Origin: Burkholderia cepacia | GTDB lineage: Bacteria; Pseudomonadota; Gammaproteobacteria; Burkholderiales; Burkholderiaceae | Assembly: GCF_001039005.1 (NCBI RefSeq) | Contig: NZ_LDWR01000028.1 | Location: forward strand, 1 to 64,000 | Length of the DNA: 64,000 bases | Reading direction: 5' to 3' | Part shown: positions 21,788 through 32,171 of the stretch, piece after piece | Position numbering within the stretch: the stretch's first letter is position 1 | How the letters are laid out: every line of letters starts with the position of its first letter | Made by a program: the position numbers and the translations under genes | The notes under the pieces: model-generated | Databases searched by the model: none | Told to the model about the DNA's origin: nothing | The model's input: only the letters and a program-made list of their open reading frames with translations

Positions 21788-22756
21788 ATGGATACGTCCA
21801 GCATCAACGCCCAGAGCATCTTCGACGACAACGCGGCCACGCTGAAACTGAGCTGGCTGACGGGGCATGAAGGCTGGGAACGCGGCTTTTCGGCCGACAC
21901 GGTCGGCAATGCGACCTCGAGCGCCGACCTCGTCGGCCACCTGAACCTGATCCACCCGAACCGGATCCAGGTGCTCGGCGAAGCCGAAATCGACTACTAC
22001 CAGCGGCAGACCGACGAAGACCGCTCGCGCCACATGGCCGAGCTGATCGCGCTCGAACCGCCGTTCCTCGTCGTCGCCGGCGGCGCAGCCGCGCCGCCCG
22101 AACTCGTGCTGCGCTGCACGCGCTCGTCGACTCCGCTGTTCACGACGCCGATGTCGGCCGCTGCGGTGATCGACAGCCTTCGGCTCTACATGTCGCGCAT
22201 CCTCGCGCCGCGCGCGACGCTGCACGGCGTGTTCATCGACATCCTCGGGATGGGCGTGCTGCTGACCGGCGATTCGGGCCTCGGCAAGAGCGAACTCGGT
22301 CTCGAACTGATCAGTCGCGGCCACGGCCTCGTCGCCGACGACGCGGTCGATTTCGTCCGTCTTGGCCCCGATTTCGTCGAAGGGCGTTGCCCGCCGCTGC
22401 TGCAGAACCTGCTCGAGGTGCGCGGCCTCGGCCTGCTCGACATCAAGACGATCTTCGGCGAGACCGCCGTGCGGCGGAAAATGAAGCTGAAGCTGATCGT
22501 CCAGCTCGTGCGCCGCCCCGACGGCGAATTCCAGCGCCTGCCGCTCGAAAGCCAGACCGTCGACGTGCTCGGCCTGCCGATCAGCAAGGTCACGATCCAG
22601 GTTGCGGCCGGCCGCAACCTCGCGGTGCTCGTCGAGGCAGCCGTCCGGAACACGATCCTGCAGTTGCGCGGAATCGACACGTTGCGCGATTTCATGGATC
22701 GGCAACGACTCGCGATGCAAGATCCCGACAGTCAGTTCCCCGGCAAGCTGGTGTAA
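21788..22756 (+). CDS. hprK: HPr kinase/phosphorylase
   Basis: HprK phosphorylates and dephosphorylates HPr on its regulatory serine. The 322-residue protein has the substrate-recognising N-terminal domain and a C-terminal kinase domain with Walker A GDSGLGKS (about residues 161-168) and the HprK signature [10 protein letters not shown]. The ATG at 21788 has GGAG at a good distance; 18 extra in-frame codons upstream lack support. Beta-proteobacteria keep this gene between ptsN and rapZ. A possible local target is the HPr domain in the PTS fusion gene at 51909-54467, which keeps a Ser at the right place. Confidence 0.96.
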   Translation: MDTSSINAQSIFDDNAATLKLSWLTGHEGWERGFSADTVGNATSSADLVGHLNLIHPNRIQVLGEAEIDYYQRQTDEDRSRHMAELIALEPPFLVVAGGAAAPPELVLRCTRSSTPLFTTPMSAAAVIDSLRLYMSRILAPRATLHGVFIDILGMGVLLTGDSGLGKSELGLELISRGHGLVADDAVDFVRLGPDFVEGRCPPLLQNLLEVRGLGLLDIKTIFGETAVRRKMKLKLIVQLVRRPDGEFQRLPLESQTVDVLGLPISKVTIQVAAGRNLAVLVEAAVRNTILQLRGIDTLRDFMDRQRLAMQDPDSQFPGKLV

Positions 22757-22831
22757 CCCGCACGCGCCGGCCGCGCAACGCCGACGCGTCGAGCCGGTGC
22801 TATGATGAAACGTCAGGATTCTCTGCTTCCC

Positions 22832-23740
22832 ATGCGCATTGTCCTTATCACCGGCATCTCCGGCTCAGGCAAGTCCGTCGCGCTGAACGCGCTCGAAGAC
22901 GCAGGCTATTACTGCGTCGACAACCTGCCGCCGCACGTGCTCCCCGAACTCGCCCGCTACCTCGCCGAGGATGGCCAGCGCCGGCTCGCGGTCGCGATCG
23001 ACGCGCGCTCGAGCGCATCGCTCGACGAAATGCCCGGCCTGATCCGCGATCTATCGCGCGAGCATGACGTGCGCGTACTGTTCCTCAACGCGAGTACCCA
23101 GGCACTGATCCAGCGCTTCTCCGAAACGCGCCGCCGCCATCCGCTGTCCGGCTCGCCGTCGCACGACGCGAACGTCGGCCTGCTGTCGTCGCTGGAGGAA
23201 GCGATCGAGCGCGAACGCGATCTCGTCGCGCCGCTCGCAGAATTCGGCCACCAGATCGATACCAGCACACTGCGCGCGAACGTGCTGCGCACGTGGGTCA
23301 AGCGCTTCATCGAGCAGAAGGACAACGACCTGATGCTGATGTTCGAGTCGTTCGGCTTCAAGCGCGGCGTACCGCTCGACGCCGACCTGATGTTCGACGT
23401 GCGCGCGCTGCCGAATCCGTACTACGACCACGAGTTGCGCCCGCTCACCGGGCTCGACCAGCCGGTCATCGCCTTTCTCGACGCACTGCCGATCGTCCAC
23501 CAGATGATCGACGACATCCATGCGTTCCTGATGAAATGGCTGCCGCACTTCCGCGATGACAACCGCAGCTACCTGACCGTCGCCATCGGCTGTACGGGCG
23601 GCCAGCATCGCTCGGTGTTCATCGCGGAAACGCTCGCCGCGCGCGTCGCGCACGAGGCGAACGTGATCGTGCGGCATCGTGACGCGCCAGTGGATGTCGA
23701 CGCGTCGTCGCGGCTCGTCTCCGAGGTCCACCGACCCTAG
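22832..23740 (+). CDS. rapZ: RNase adapter protein RapZ
   Basis: RapZ (YvcJ family) is a nucleotide- and RNA-binding protein; in Escherichia coli it guides RNase E to the small RNA GlmZ and so controls glucosamine-6-phosphate synthase. The 302-residue product has Walker A GISGSGKS (residues 8-15), the DNLPP segment and the C-terminal RNA-binding domain with [11 protein letters not shown]. The start at 22832 (MRIVLITG) matches the family; an ATG at 22802 would add ten residues. It ends the hpf-ptsN-hprK-rapZ block. Confidence 0.95.
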   Translation: MRIVLITGISGSGKSVALNALEDAGYYCVDNLPPHVLPELARYLAEDGQRRLAVAIDARSSASLDEMPGLIRDLSREHDVRVLFLNASTQALIQRFSETRRRHPLSGSPSHDANVGLLSSLEEAIERERDLVAPLAEFGHQIDTSTLRANVLRTWVKRFIEQKDNDLMLMFESFGFKRGVPLDADLMFDVRALPNPYYDHELRPLTGLDQPVIAFLDALPIVHQMIDDIHAFLMKWLPHFRDDNRSYLTVAIGCTGGQHRSVFIAETLAARVAHEANVIVRHRDAPVDVDASSRLVSEVHRP

Positions 23741-23767
23741 CGACGCCCGCTCCTTCGTCAGCGCGCC

Positions 23768-24403
23768 ATGTCCTCTCTATCGACCACCCTGATCGACCTG
23801 CCGTTGTTTCCGCTGCATACGGTGCTGTTTCCGGGAGGCCTGCTCCCGCTCAAGGTGTTCGAGGCACGCTATCTCGACATGTCTCGCGCGTGCCTGCGCG
23901 ACGATGCACCGTTCGGCGTGTGCCTGCTGAAGAGCGGGCCCGAAGTCGCGCAGGACGGCGCCGTGTCGGTGCCCGAAACCATCGGCTGCATGGCGCGCAT
24001 CACCGAATGCGACACGGGTGAATTCGGGATGCTGTATCTGCAGGCGGTCGGCACGCAGCGTTTCGAGCTGCTGTCGTATCGCGTCGAAGGCAACGGGCTG
24101 CTGGTCGGCATCGCGGAGCCGCTGCCCGACGACATCCCGCTCGAAGGCGAGCAAACGCTCGCACAGTTCGGTTCGTGCGCCGAGGTGCTCGAGCGCATCA
24201 TCGACGCGCTGAAGAAGTCCGAACCGGGCAAGATGCCGTTCGGCGAACCGTTCCGTCTCGACGATCCGAGCTGGGTGTCGAACCGCCTGGCCGAACTGCT
24301 GCCGCTCGACCTGCGCGCGCGGCAAAAGCTGATGGAGTTTCCGGACGTCGGCGCCCGCATCGACGCCGTGCACCACGTGCTCGACCGGCACGGTTGGCTG
24401 TGA
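23768..24403 (+). CDS. LON peptidase substrate-binding domain protein
   Basis: A 211-residue protein consisting of a LON N-terminal (substrate-binding) domain alone, with no ATPase or Ser-Lys protease part. The opening LPLFPLHTVLFPGGLLPLKVFEARYLDM is typical of this stand-alone family (shown here only by its key blocks LPLFPL and FEARY). The function is unknown; a role in protein quality control is only inferred from Lon. It starts 27 bases after rapZ and converges on mutY. The gap 24404-24523 shows no clear terminator. Confidence 0.85.
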   Translation: MSSLSTTLIDLPLFPLHTVLFPGGLLPLKVFEARYLDMSRACLRDDAPFGVCLLKSGPEVAQDGAVSVPETIGCMARITECDTGEFGMLYLQAVGTQRFELLSYRVEGNGLLVGIAEPLPDDIPLEGEQTLAQFGSCAEVLERIIDALKKSEPGKMPFGEPFRLDDPSWVSNRLAELLPLDLRARQKLMEFPDVGARIDAVHHVLDRHGWL

Positions 24404-24523
24404 ATACCCCCAGCCAGGCCCTGCGCCGACAGAGTCACGCCCGAAGAGAACTTCCTTCAGGGCGGAACACCTGGGCCGGCCCGGCGCTCTCTTGAGCGCG
24501 CGAGCCACGCCCTCCTCCTTTCG

Positions 24524-25630
24524 TTACAGCAGCGGCCCGCTCAGCGCATCGAGCAGCTTGCGCACCGGCGCCGGCACACCGTACGCGTCGAGCCGGCTCA
24601 GCGGCACCCATGTGGTGTCCGCGTCCCGCCCGTGCGGCAGCACACCACCGCCATCCGCCATGTCGCTCAACCGCGGTTCGATCTCGAGCCGGAAATGCGT
24701 GAACGTGTGCGTGAGCGGCGCGAGCGGCACCGGACCGCCACCGCCGAAGCCACGCGCGAGTTCCGCGAGCGCGGCGTCGCCGTCGGCTTGCGGCAGGCTC
24801 CACAGGCCGCCCCAGATGCCGGCCGGCGGCCGCCGCTCCAGCAGCACGGCGTCGCCGTCGCGCAGCACGAGCATCCAGGTCTTGCGCGTCGGCACGGCCT
24901 TCTTCGGCCGCGCGGCCGGCAGTTCGCGCTGGCGGCCCGTCGATTGCGCGACGCAGTCGCCCGCGAACGGACAACGCGCGCAATCGGGCTTGCCGCGCAC
25001 GCACAGCGTCGCGCCGAGATCCATCAAACCCTGCGTATAGGCGCTCACGTCGGCCGCGTTCGCGGCGTCGGGCAGCAGCGATTCGGCGAGCGCCCACATG
25101 TCGTTCTCGACGCGCTTCTCGCCCGGAAAACCCTCGACGCCGAACACCCGCGCGAGTACGCGCTTCACGTTGCCGTCGAGGATCGTCGCGCGCGCGGCGT
25201 AGGCGAACGACGCGATCGCCGCGGCCGTCGAGCGGCCGATGCCCGGCAGTTCGGCCAGCGCGTCGGGTGTCGACGGAAACGCGCCGCCGTGCTCGGCGAC
25301 GACGACCTGCGCGCAACGGTGCAGGTTGCGTGCGCGCGAGTAGTAGCCGAGCCCCGCCCACAATGCCATCACGTCGTCGATCGGCGCCGCCGCGAGCGCG
25401 GCGACGTCAGGGTAGCGTTCGAGAAAGCGCGTGTAATACGGGACGACGGTCGACACCTGCGTCTGCTGCAGCATGATTTCCGACAGCCAGATGCGGTACG
25501 GATCGCGGGTGTTCTGCCAAGGTAGGTCGTGGCGGCCGTGCTCGCGCTGCCACGCGACCAGGCGCGTGGCGAACGTGCGATGCAGCGGCGTGACAGGGAA
25601 CGGAGCGGGAGCGGTGCGGGGCGGCTTCAA
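24524..25630 (-). CDS. mutY: adenine DNA glycosylase
   Basis: MutY removes adenine mispaired with 8-oxoguanine. The 368-residue protein has the HhH-GPD domain with SEIMLQQTQV, holding the catalytic Glu, the hairpin LPGIGRSTAAAI and the Asp in ILDGNVKRV. A 4Fe-4S cluster loop with spacing C-x6-C-x2-C-x5-C follows, and a C-terminal NUDIX-like domain recognises oxoG. No good ATG exists; the frame opens with TTG at 25630, 24 bases after mutM, so translation probably depends on the upstream gene. The mutM-mutY pair forms the oxidised-guanine (GO) repair system. Confidence 0.95.
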   Translation of the reverse strand: MKPPRTAPAPFPVTPLHRTFATRLVAWQREHGRHDLPWQNTRDPYRIWLSEIMLQQTQVSTVVPYYTRFLERYPDVAALAAAPIDDVMALWAGLGYYSRARNLHRCAQVVVAEHGGAFPSTPDALAELPGIGRSTAAAIASFAYAARATILDGNVKRVLARVFGVEGFPGEKRVENDMWALAESLLPDAANAADVSAYTQGLMDLGATLCVRGKPDCARCPFAGDCVAQSTGRQRELPAARPKKAVPTRKTWMLVLRDGDAVLLERRPPAGIWGGLWSLPQADGDAALAELARGFGGGGPVPLAPLTHTFTHFRLEIEPRLSDMADGGGVLPHGRDADTTWVPLSRLDAYGVPAPVRKLLDALSGPLL

Positions 25631-25654
25631 GTTTTCTAATCGTGGGAAAAGGTT

Positions 25655-26482
25655 TTAACGCTGGCAGGTCGGGCAAAAATAAGTCGACCGCTGGCCCTGC
25701 ACGATCTGGCGGATCGGCGTGCCGCATACGCGGCAGGGCTGGCCCGCACGGTCGTAGACGAAGCAGTCGAGCTGGAAATAGCCGCTTTCGCCGTTGCTGC
25801 CGACAAAATCGCGCAGGGTGCTGCCGCCGCGCTCGATCGCGTCGGCGAGCGTCGCGCGCACGGCGTCGGCCAGCCGCTCGTAGCGCGGCAGCGAGACCTT
25901 GCCGGCGGCCGTCGTCGGCCGGATGCCGGCGCGAAACAGGCTCTCGGATGCATAGATGTTGCCGACGCCGACGACCATGTCGCCCGCGAGCAGCGCCTGC
26001 TTGACCGACACCGTGCGGCCGCGCGTGCGCGCATGCAGCAGCGCACCGGTGAACGCCGGCGAGAACGGCTCGACGCCGAGGCTCGCGAGGAGCGGATGCG
26101 CATGCACGTCGCCCGCTTCGCGCGGGTGCCACAGCACGGCGCCGAAGCGACGCGGATCGCGGAACCGCAGCACGAATTCGTCGAAGATCCAGTCGATGTG
26201 GTCGTGCTTCGCGGCGACGGGCACGCCGGCCGCGGGCAACACGCGCAGCGTGCCCGTCATGCCGAGATGGACGATGAACCAGCCCGCGTCGACCTCGAAC
26301 AGCAGGTACTTGCCGCGGCGCTCGACGGCGAGCACCTCGCGCGCGCGCAACTGCTCGGCGAGCCCCGCCGGCACGGGCCAGCGCAGCATCGCGGTACGGA
26401 CGTCGACACGCTCGACGCGGCGGCCCGCGACAAAGGGCTCGATGCCCCGGCGCGTGACTTCGACTTCTGGCAACTCTGGCAT
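25655..26482 (-). CDS. mutM: formamidopyrimidine-DNA glycosylase
   Basis: MutM (Fpg) excises 8-oxoguanine and ring-opened purines and nicks the abasic site. The 275-residue product begins MPELPEVEV, whose Pro2 is the catalytic nucleophile and Glu3 an essential acid; this fixes the start at 26482. The H2TH region and the C-terminal zinc finger (C-x2-C near CRVCGTPIR, then CPTCQR) are present. It is 24 bases upstream of mutY on the same strand. Its promoter side abuts the palindromic element at 26501. Confidence 0.97.
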   Translation of the reverse strand: MPELPEVEVTRRGIEPFVAGRRVERVDVRTAMLRWPVPAGLAEQLRAREVLAVERRGKYLLFEVDAGWFIVHLGMTGTLRVLPAAGVPVAAKHDHIDWIFDEFVLRFRDPRRFGAVLWHPREAGDVHAHPLLASLGVEPFSPAFTGALLHARTRGRTVSVKQALLAGDMVVGVGNIYASESLFRAGIRPTTAAGKVSLPRYERLADAVRATLADAIERGGSTLRDFVGSNGESGYFQLDCFVYDRAGQPCRVCGTPIRQIVQGQRSTYFCPTCQR

Positions 26483-26500
26483 GTTTTGCGGGTCTGAGAC

Positions 26501-26754
26501 TAGGGTCTGTTTAGATATGGAACGTGCATGCGTTGCCACGAGAACGGCCGCTCGCGAGGCGCGCAACGCGGCGAGCGGCCGTTTTCGTGGCAACCCCAAA
26601 TTAAAAAGAATTCATGTCACGGGAATGCCCGAAATCGCCCGCATGGCGGCGTCGCTCGTCGCTTGTTTGGCTCAGCCAAACGGCGCTCCTCACCTCTTGC
26701 CCTACGAGCGATTTCGGGCATTCGCATGTGCGTTCCATATGTAAACGGACCCTA
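26501..26754. repeat. nested palindromic element, cloverleaf-like
   Basis: A 254-base block in the divergent promoter gap between mutM and the TPR gene. Outer inverted repeats of 32 bases (26501-26532 and 26723-26754) match at all but four positions. Inside are two hairpins. The first has 24-base arms with one mismatch (26532-26555, 26571-26594). The second has perfect 16-base arms (26623-26638, 26708-26723) around a loop that holds its own eight-base hairpin (26665-26681). An AT-rich linker separates them. Short open frames across it are by-products of the symmetry. It resembles a miniature mobile or REP-like element; I saw no transposase and no clear target-site duplication. Confidence 0.8.
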
Positions 26755-26817
26755 TCACGATCGTGCGTGTATTGTAGCGAGCGCGTTACAATCGGTTGAA
26801 ACATCGAACGGATTTCC

Positions 26818-28641
26818 ATGACCCTGCCCTCGAAGCTGCTTCAGAAGCGCCCCGCCGCCGTGCGCGGCGCGCGCGCCTTCCCGGTCCGCCGTGCACTCGG
26901 CGCCGCGTTGTTTGCCGCCTGGACCCTCACCGCCTTCCCGGCTCACGCGCAGGATCCGGGATCGGACGACGCGGAGCCGCAGGGCGCGTTCGAGCATGTA
27001 ATGCCGGACGAGCAGAAAAATCTCCCCGGCGTCCCGCTGACGAGCCAGATCGTCTACCAGGTGCTCGCCGCCGAGGTCGCACTCCAGCGCAACCAGCCCG
27101 CGCCGGCCTACCAGACCTACCTCGCGCTCGCCCGCGACACGCGCGATCCGCGCATGGCGCAGCGCGCGACCGAGATCGCGCTCGGCGCGCAGAGCCCGGC
27201 CGACGCGCTGTCCGCCGCGAACCTGTGGCGCCAGTACGCGCCAGATTCGAACCGGGCGTCGCAAGTCGACGCCGCGCTGCTGGTGCTCGCCGGCAAGCCG
27301 GCCGACGCGCAGCCGATGCTCGCGCGCGAGCTGGCCCGGGCGACCGGCGAGACGCGCGGTCCGGCAATCCTCGCACTGCAGGCGCTGCTCGTGCGCGGCT
27401 CCGACCGCGTCGGCGGCCTCGCGGTGCTGAAGGACATGCTGAAGAGCGACATGAACCGTCCCGAGGCGCAGCTCGCGATCGCGCGGCAACAGCTCGCGGT
27501 CGACGATAAAGACGGCGCCGCGCAGTCGCTGAAACAGGCGCTGCAGCTCCGCCCCGACTATCTGCCGGCAGCGCTGATGCTGTCGCAGATGGGGCCGGCG
27601 GAACGCGCGGCGGGCATCGCGTCGTTCGAGAAATATGTTCAGCAGAATCCGAAGTCGCGCGACGCGCGGCTGGCGCTGTCGCAGCTCTATCTCGCCGACG
27701 ATCGCCTCGAGGACGCGCAGAAGCAGTTCGAGACGATGCGCAAGCTCGACTCGAAGGATCCGACGCCGCTGATGGCGCTCGCGCTGATCAAGATCCAGCA
27801 GAAGAAACTCGACGAAGCGACCGCCTACCTGAAGCAGTACGTGCAGCTCGGCGACAAGCAGCCGAACCTCGACGTCGGCCAGGGCTACATCTACCTCGCG
27901 CAGATCGCGATCGACCAGGACAACGACGCGCAGGCGTCGCAATGGCTCGACAAGGTCGACCAGACGAGCCAGCACTACCTGCCCGCGCAGATCACGCGCG
28001 CGCAGTTGCTGCAGAAACAGGGCAAGACCGACGAGGCGCGCAAGGTGCTCGACGACCTGCCCATCTCGGATCCGCGCGACGCAGCCGTGGTCGCGCGCAC
28101 CGACGCGTCGATCCTGTTCACCGCGAAGCGCTATCCGGAAGCCGAGGCACGGCTCGGGCAGGCGGTCCAGGACTTCCCCGACGATCCCGACCTGCGCTAC
28201 GACTACGCGATGGCGGCCGAAAAGACCGGCCACTACGCAACGATGGAAAAGCAGCTGCGCGAGCTGATCCGCACGCAACCCGACAATCCGCAGGCGTACA
28301 ACGCGCTCGGCTATTCGCTCGCCGACCGCAACCAGCGCCTGCCCGAGGCCAGCAAACTGATCGACAAGGCGATGGCACTCGCGCCGAACGACGCGTACAT
28401 CATGGACAGCCTCGGCTGGGTGAAGTACCGGATGGGCGACGCGGCCGGCGCGGCGACGGTCCTGCGGCGCGCGTACGACCTGCAGCCGAACGCCGAGATC
28501 GGCGCGCATCTCGGCGAAGTGCTGTGGAAGAGCGGCGCGCAGGACGACGCGCGTTCCGCGTGGCGTGCCGCGCAGAAACTCGAGCCCGACAACGACACGC
28601 TCGTGCAGACGCTGAAACGCCTCCAGATCAACGGCCTTTGA
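26818..28641 (+). CDS. secreted tetratricopeptide repeat protein
   Basis: A 607-residue protein with a signal peptide (cleavage likely after AFPAHA, near residue 44) and a long array of TPR helices. Clear units include [20 protein letters not shown] and [20 protein letters not shown]. It is therefore a periplasmic or outer-membrane-attached scaffold. Orthologues stand upstream of lolB in many beta-proteobacteria, which suggests a role in envelope assembly, but no specific function is known. Its stop codon overlaps the lolB ATG by one base. The promoter must lie at 26755-26817 or inside the palindromic element; a TACAAT box is present at about 26787. Confidence 0.88.
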   Translation: MTLPSKLLQKRPAAVRGARAFPVRRALGAALFAAWTLTAFPAHAQDPGSDDAEPQGAFEHVMPDEQKNLPGVPLTSQIVYQVLAAEVALQRNQPAPAYQTYLALARDTRDPRMAQRATEIALGAQSPADALSAANLWRQYAPDSNRASQVDAALLVLAGKPADAQPMLARELARATGETRGPAILALQALLVRGSDRVGGLAVLKDMLKSDMNRPEAQLAIARQQLAVDDKDGAAQSLKQALQLRPDYLPAALMLSQMGPAERAAGIASFEKYVQQNPKSRDARLALSQLYLADDRLEDAQKQFETMRKLDSKDPTPLMALALIKIQQKKLDEATAYLKQYVQLGDKQPNLDVGQGYIYLAQIAIDQDNDAQASQWLDKVDQTSQHYLPAQITRAQLLQKQGKTDEARKVLDDLPISDPRDAAVVARTDASILFTAKRYPEAEARLGQAVQDFPDDPDLRYDYAMAAEKTGHYATMEKQLRELIRTQPDNPQAYNALGYSLADRNQRLPEASKLIDKAMALAPNDAYIMDSLGWVKYRMGDAAGAATVLRRAYDLQPNAEIGAHLGEVLWKSGAQDDARSAWRAAQKLEPDNDTLVQTLKRLQINGL

Positions 28642-29261
28642 TGCAGATGTTCCCGATGCTTTCCCTGTCTTCCCGCGCACAGCGCACGCTGGCCGCGGCC
28701 GGCGCGGCGCTCGTGCTCGCCGGCTGCGCGAGCACGCCGCCGTCGGCCAGTGCGCCGACAGGCGCGGCGCTGCAGACCGCCGCGACGCATGCTTACCATG
28801 GCCGCTTCGCGGTGCAGTACGACGACCGTCTCGGCAAGCAGCAGAACGTGTACGGCAACTTCGACTGGCAGGAACACGGCGACGACGTGTCGCTCGAACT
28901 GCGCAGCCCGCTCGGCCAGACGCTCGCGGTCGTGAAGTCGACGCCGAGCGCGGCGTCGCTCGAGTTGCCGAACCGTCCGACTCAATATGCGACCGACGTC
29001 GGCGACCTGATGCAGAAAACGCTCGGCTTCGATCTGCCGCTCGCGGGCCTGCGCTACTGGCTGCTGCCGACGCCAGCCCCCGTGACGCCCGCGGAGACGG
29101 TGCGCGATCCGGCCGACGGCACGCGCGTGAAGCAGATCCGCCAGGACGGCTGGACCATCGATTACCTTGCCTACGCGGATGCCCCGGCCACCGGCGTCAA
29201 ACGCGTCAACCTCGTGCGCGCGACACCGCCGCTCGACATCAAGCTCGTGCTCGACCAGTGA
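28641..29261 (+). CDS. lolB: outer membrane lipoprotein LolB
   Basis: LolB receives lipoproteins from LolA and inserts them in the outer membrane. The 206-residue precursor has a lipoprotein signal with lipobox LAGC near residue 32, then the LolB domain ([25 protein letters not shown] in short blocks HGRFAV and YGNFDW). The ATG overlaps the stop of the TPR gene and its own stop overlaps a GTG of the ispE frame, so the three genes are coupled. Sequence similarity in this family is modest, but the context with ispE is diagnostic. Confidence 0.93.
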   Translation: MQMFPMLSLSSRAQRTLAAAGAALVLAGCASTPPSASAPTGAALQTAATHAYHGRFAVQYDDRLGKQQNVYGNFDWQEHGDDVSLELRSPLGQTLAVVKSTPSAASLELPNRPTQYATDVGDLMQKTLGFDLPLAGLRYWLLPTPAPVTPAETVRDPADGTRVKQIRQDGWTIDYLAYADAPATGVKRVNLVRATPPLDIKLVLDQ

Positions 29262-29284
29262 GCACGCCTAGCCCCGACAACCGC

Positions 29285-30166
29285 ATGACCGATTCGACCC
29301 GCTCGCTGCGCAACTGCCTTGCGCCCGCGAAACTCAACCTGTTCCTGCACATCACCGGCCGCCGCCCGAACGGCTATCACGATCTGCAGAGCGTGTTCCA
29401 ACTGCTGAACTGGGGCGATACGCTGCACTTCACGCTGCGCGACGACGGCCGCGTTTCGCGCGTCACCGACGTGCCCGGCGTGCCCGAGGAAAGCGATCTC
29501 GTCGTGCGCGCGGCCAACCTGCTGAAGGCGCACACGGGCACCGCGTCCGGCGTCGATATCGAGATCGACAAGTGCCTGCCGATGGGTGCCGGCCTCGGCG
29601 GCGGCAGCTCCGACGCGGCGACGACGCTGCTCGCGCTGAACCGCCTGTGGCAACTCGACCTGCCGCGCGCGGAGCTCCAGTCGCTCGCGGTAAAACTCGG
29701 CGCGGACGTTCCGTTTTTTATTTTTGGAAAAAATGCGTTCGCAGAGGGTATCGGAGAAGAATTAGCTGAGGTAGAATTGCCGACTCGCTGGTTCTTGGTT
29801 GTGACGCCACGTGTTCATGTCCCGACCGCTGAAATATTTTCAGATGAGTTGTTGACAAGAGATTCGAAGCCAGTCACAATTGCTGACTTTCTTGCACAGC
29901 AAAACAGCGATGCGGGATGGCCAGACAGCTTCGGCCGGAACGACATGCAGCAAGTTGTGACAAGTAAGTACGCGGAAGTTGCGCAGGTGGTCAAATGGTT
30001 GTATGATTTGACCCCCGCGAGGATGACCGGCTCCGGAGCAAGCGTGTTTGCAGCGTTTCGCAGCAAGCATGAGGCAGAAGCGGCGAAAGCCAAGCTGCCC
30101 ACCGGTTGGAACGGTGCAGTTGCCGAGAGCCTGAACGAGCATCCGCTCTTCGCTTTCGCGTCATGA
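29285..30166 (+). CDS. ispE: 4-diphosphocytidyl-2-C-methyl-D-erythritol kinase
   Basis: IspE phosphorylates CDP-methylerythritol in the non-mevalonate isoprenoid pathway. It is a GHMP kinase of 293 residues with [18 protein letters not shown] at the start, the ATP loop [14 protein letters not shown] and the C-terminal [14 protein letters not shown]. An ATG at 29285 fits the family; a GTG at 29258 overlapping lolB is the alternative. The gene is compositionally split: up to about 29700 it is as GC-rich as its neighbours (42 of 60 bases in 29641-29700), while the rest drops to 26-34 of 60 per line and uses codons such as TTA, TTG and ATT that are rare here. The reading frame and motifs stay intact. 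Confidence 0.96.
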   Translation: MTDSTRSLRNCLAPAKLNLFLHITGRRPNGYHDLQSVFQLLNWGDTLHFTLRDDGRVSRVTDVPGVPEESDLVVRAANLLKAHTGTASGVDIEIDKCLPMGAGLGGGSSDAATTLLALNRLWQLDLPRAELQSLAVKLGADVPFFIFGKNAFAEGIGEELAEVELPTRWFLVVTPRVHVPTAEIFSDELLTRDSKPVTIADFLAQQNSDAGWPDSFGRNDMQQVVTSKYAEVAQVVKWLYDLTPARMTGSGASVFAAFRSKHEAEAAKAKLPTGWNGAVAESLNEHPLFAFAS

Positions 30167-30221
30167 AGTTTTACTTGGCCGGACGGCCTACACAAGTCCG
30201 GTTGAGTTATCAGTTAAGTGT

Positions 30222-30298
30222 AGGGGAGTCGCCAAGTTGGTCAAGGCACCGGATTTTGATTCCGGCATGCGAGGGTTCGAGTCCTTCCTCCCCTGCCA
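30222..30298 (+). tRNA. tRNA-Gln (anticodon TTG)
   Basis: A 77-base cloverleaf. The acceptor stem AGGGGAG pairs with CTCCCCT, the anticodon stem CCGGA/TCCGG encloses TTTTGAT with anticodon TTG at 30256-30258, and the T arm holds TTCGAGT. The terminal CCA is encoded (30296-30298). It lies between ispE and prs, its usual place in beta-proteobacteria. Confidence 0.97.
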
Positions 30299-30342
30299 AA
30301 AATTTTCCCGCATTTCCCGCCTAAGCCTGAAGCAGGTGCACG

Positions 30343-31299
30343 ATGAGCAGCCATGACGGCCTGATGGTTTTTACTGGCAACGCGAATCCCGCGCTCGCCC
30401 AGGAAGTCGTCAACATTCTTGGAATCCCCCTCGGCAAAGCAATGGTCAGCCGTTTCTCCGACGGCGAGATCCAGGTCGAGATCCAGGAAAACGTGCGTGG
30501 CAAGGACGTCTTCGTCCTGCAATCCACGTGCGCGCCGACGAACGACAACCTGATGGAACTGATGATCATGGTCGATGCGCTCAAGCGCGCATCCGCCGGC
30601 CGGATCACTGCTGCCATCCCCTACTTCGGCTACGCCCGCCAGGACCGCCGCCCGCGCTCGGCGCGCGTCGCGATCTCGGCGAAGGTCGTCGCGAACATGC
30701 TGGAAATCGCCGGCGTCGAGCGGATCATCACGATGGATCTGCACGCCGACCAGATTCAAGGCTTCTTCGACATCCCGGTCGACAACATCTACGCAACGCC
30801 GATCCTGCTGGGTGACCTGCGCAAGCAGAACTACTCGGATCTGCTCGTCGTGTCGCCGGACGTCGGCGGCGTGGTGCGTGCCCGGGCACTCGCGAAGCAG
30901 CTCAACTGCGATCTCGCGATCATCGACAAGCGTCGTCCGAAGGCGAACATCGCCGAAGTGATGAACATCATCGGTGAAGTCGAAGGCCGCACTTGCGTCA
31001 TCATGGACGACATGGTCGATACGGCCGGCACGCTCTGCAAGGCAGCGCAAGTGCTGAAGGACCGCGGCGCGAAGCAGGTGTTCGCTTACGCGACGCACCC
31101 CGTGCTGTCGGGCGGCGCCGCCGATCGTATCGCGGCATCGGCACTCGACGAGCTGGTCGTCACCGATACGATCCCGCTGTCGGCCGAATCGCTGGCGTGC
31201 TCGAAGGTCCGCTCGCTGACGAGCGCGAGCCTGCTGGCCGAGACGTTCTCGCGGATCCGTCGCGGCGACTCGGTGATGTCGCTGTTCGCGGAATCCTGA
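30343..31299 (+). CDS. prs: ribose-phosphate pyrophosphokinase
   Basis: Prs makes PRPP from ribose 5-phosphate and ATP, feeding purine, pyrimidine, histidine and NAD synthesis. The 318-residue protein has the class I family blocks: [10 protein letters not shown], the ATP loop region [14 protein letters not shown], the metal site [13 protein letters not shown] and the PRPP loop [12 protein letters not shown]. It follows tRNA-Gln by 44 bases and is closed by its own terminator. apt and hisC in this window both depend on or connect to its product. Confidence 0.98.
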   Translation: MSSHDGLMVFTGNANPALAQEVVNILGIPLGKAMVSRFSDGEIQVEIQENVRGKDVFVLQSTCAPTNDNLMELMIMVDALKRASAGRITAAIPYFGYARQDRRPRSARVAISAKVVANMLEIAGVERIITMDLHADQIQGFFDIPVDNIYATPILLGDLRKQNYSDLLVVSPDVGGVVRARALAKQLNCDLAIIDKRRPKANIAEVMNIIGEVEGRTCVIMDDMVDTAGTLCKAAQVLKDRGAKQVFAYATHPVLSGGAADRIAASALDELVVTDTIPLSAESLACSKVRSLTSASLLAETFSRIRRGDSVMSLFAES

Positions 31300-31325
31300 T
31301 CGCGACTCGACGCAACCAAGCATTC

Positions 31326-31359
31326 GCAAAAAGCGAAGCGGCAACGCTTCGCTTTTTGC
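31326..31359 (+). terminator. intrinsic terminator after prs
   Basis: A perfect fifteen-base stem (31326-31340, 31345-31359) with a GCAA loop. The arms contain five-base A and T runs, so it can work in either direction. Confidence 0.85.
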
Positions 31360-31460
31360 ACAATCGGACGGGATAGACGAAACCCCGGCCGTTTCATCGG
31401 GGGCCGCCGTTTGACGGCCCCGTTTTACTGCCTGGTCGCGGGCAGCTATTGGAGAATCAC

Positions 31461-32063
31461 ATGAAAGTCGTCGCTTTCGAGCGCCAAGAGCAAGGTACGG
31501 GTGCGAGCCGCCGCCTGCGCAACGCCGGTAAGACCACGGGTATCGTTTACGGTGGCGAAGCAGCCCCGCAAAAGATCGAACTCGATCACAACGCCCTGTG
31601 GCATGCCCTGAAGAAGGAAGCCTTCCACTCGTCGATCCTCGACCTCGAAGTGGCCGGCCAGTCGCAACAGGTTCTGCTGCGCGACGTGCAATATCACCCG
31701 TTCAAGCAACTGGTGCTGCACGTGGACTTCCAACGCGTTGACGCATCGAAGAAGCTGCACACGAAGGTGCCGCTGCACTTCATCAACGCTGAAGTCAGCC
31801 CGGCCGTGAAGCTGTCGAGCGCGATCGTTTCGCACGTCGCGACGGAAATCGAAATCGAGTGCCTGCCGGCTGCCCTGCCGGAGTTCCTCGAAGTCGACCT
31901 GTCGAAGATCGAAGCCGGTCAATCGCTGCACGCGAAGGACATCACGCTGCCGAACGGCGTCGCGCTGGTCGCACACATCGACGCGGAAAACCCGGTTGTC
32001 GCATCGGCGACGGTCCCGGCTGGTGCCGTGTCGGACGCAGCAGGCGATACGCCGGCTGCCTAA
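31461..32063 (+). CDS. rplY: 50S ribosomal protein L25, general stress protein Ctc type
   Basis: L25 binds 5S rRNA. The 200-residue product is the long Ctc/TL5 form: an N-terminal L25 domain (about residues 4-92, with [17 protein letters not shown]) and a C-terminal beta domain (about 100-185), then an Ala-rich tail. A GGAG box at 31451 is well placed for the ATG at 31461. It sits between prs and pth, a very common bacterial arrangement, and has a terminator of its own. Confidence 0.97.
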   Translation: MKVVAFERQEQGTGASRRLRNAGKTTGIVYGGEAAPQKIELDHNALWHALKKEAFHSSILDLEVAGQSQQVLLRDVQYHPFKQLVLHVDFQRVDASKKLHTKVPLHFINAEVSPAVKLSSAIVSHVATEIEIECLPAALPEFLEVDLSKIEAGQSLHAKDITLPNGVALVAHIDAENPVVASATVPAGAVSDAAGDTPAA

Positions 32064-32098
32064 GCGCCCAATCGATCCGTTTCACGAAACGGTCGACG

Positions 32099-32130
32099 CA
32101 ACCCGCCGCGGCTTGCCCGGCGGGTTTTTC
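32099..32130 (+). terminator. intrinsic terminator after rplY
   Basis: Arms ACCCGCCG (32101-32108) and CGGCGGGT (32118-32125) with a nine-base loop, followed by TTTTCTTTTT. Confidence 0.75.
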
Positions 32131-32171
32131 TTTTTCTGCGCCCAGGCGGCAGCTGCCGCCTTCGAAACGTC

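Noticed and set aside
26614..26819. Small frames of 60-97 codons on both strands across the palindromic element
   Set aside because: The similar peptides on the two strands (for example ECPKS and DFGHS) come from the inverted repeats themselves; there is no ribosome site.
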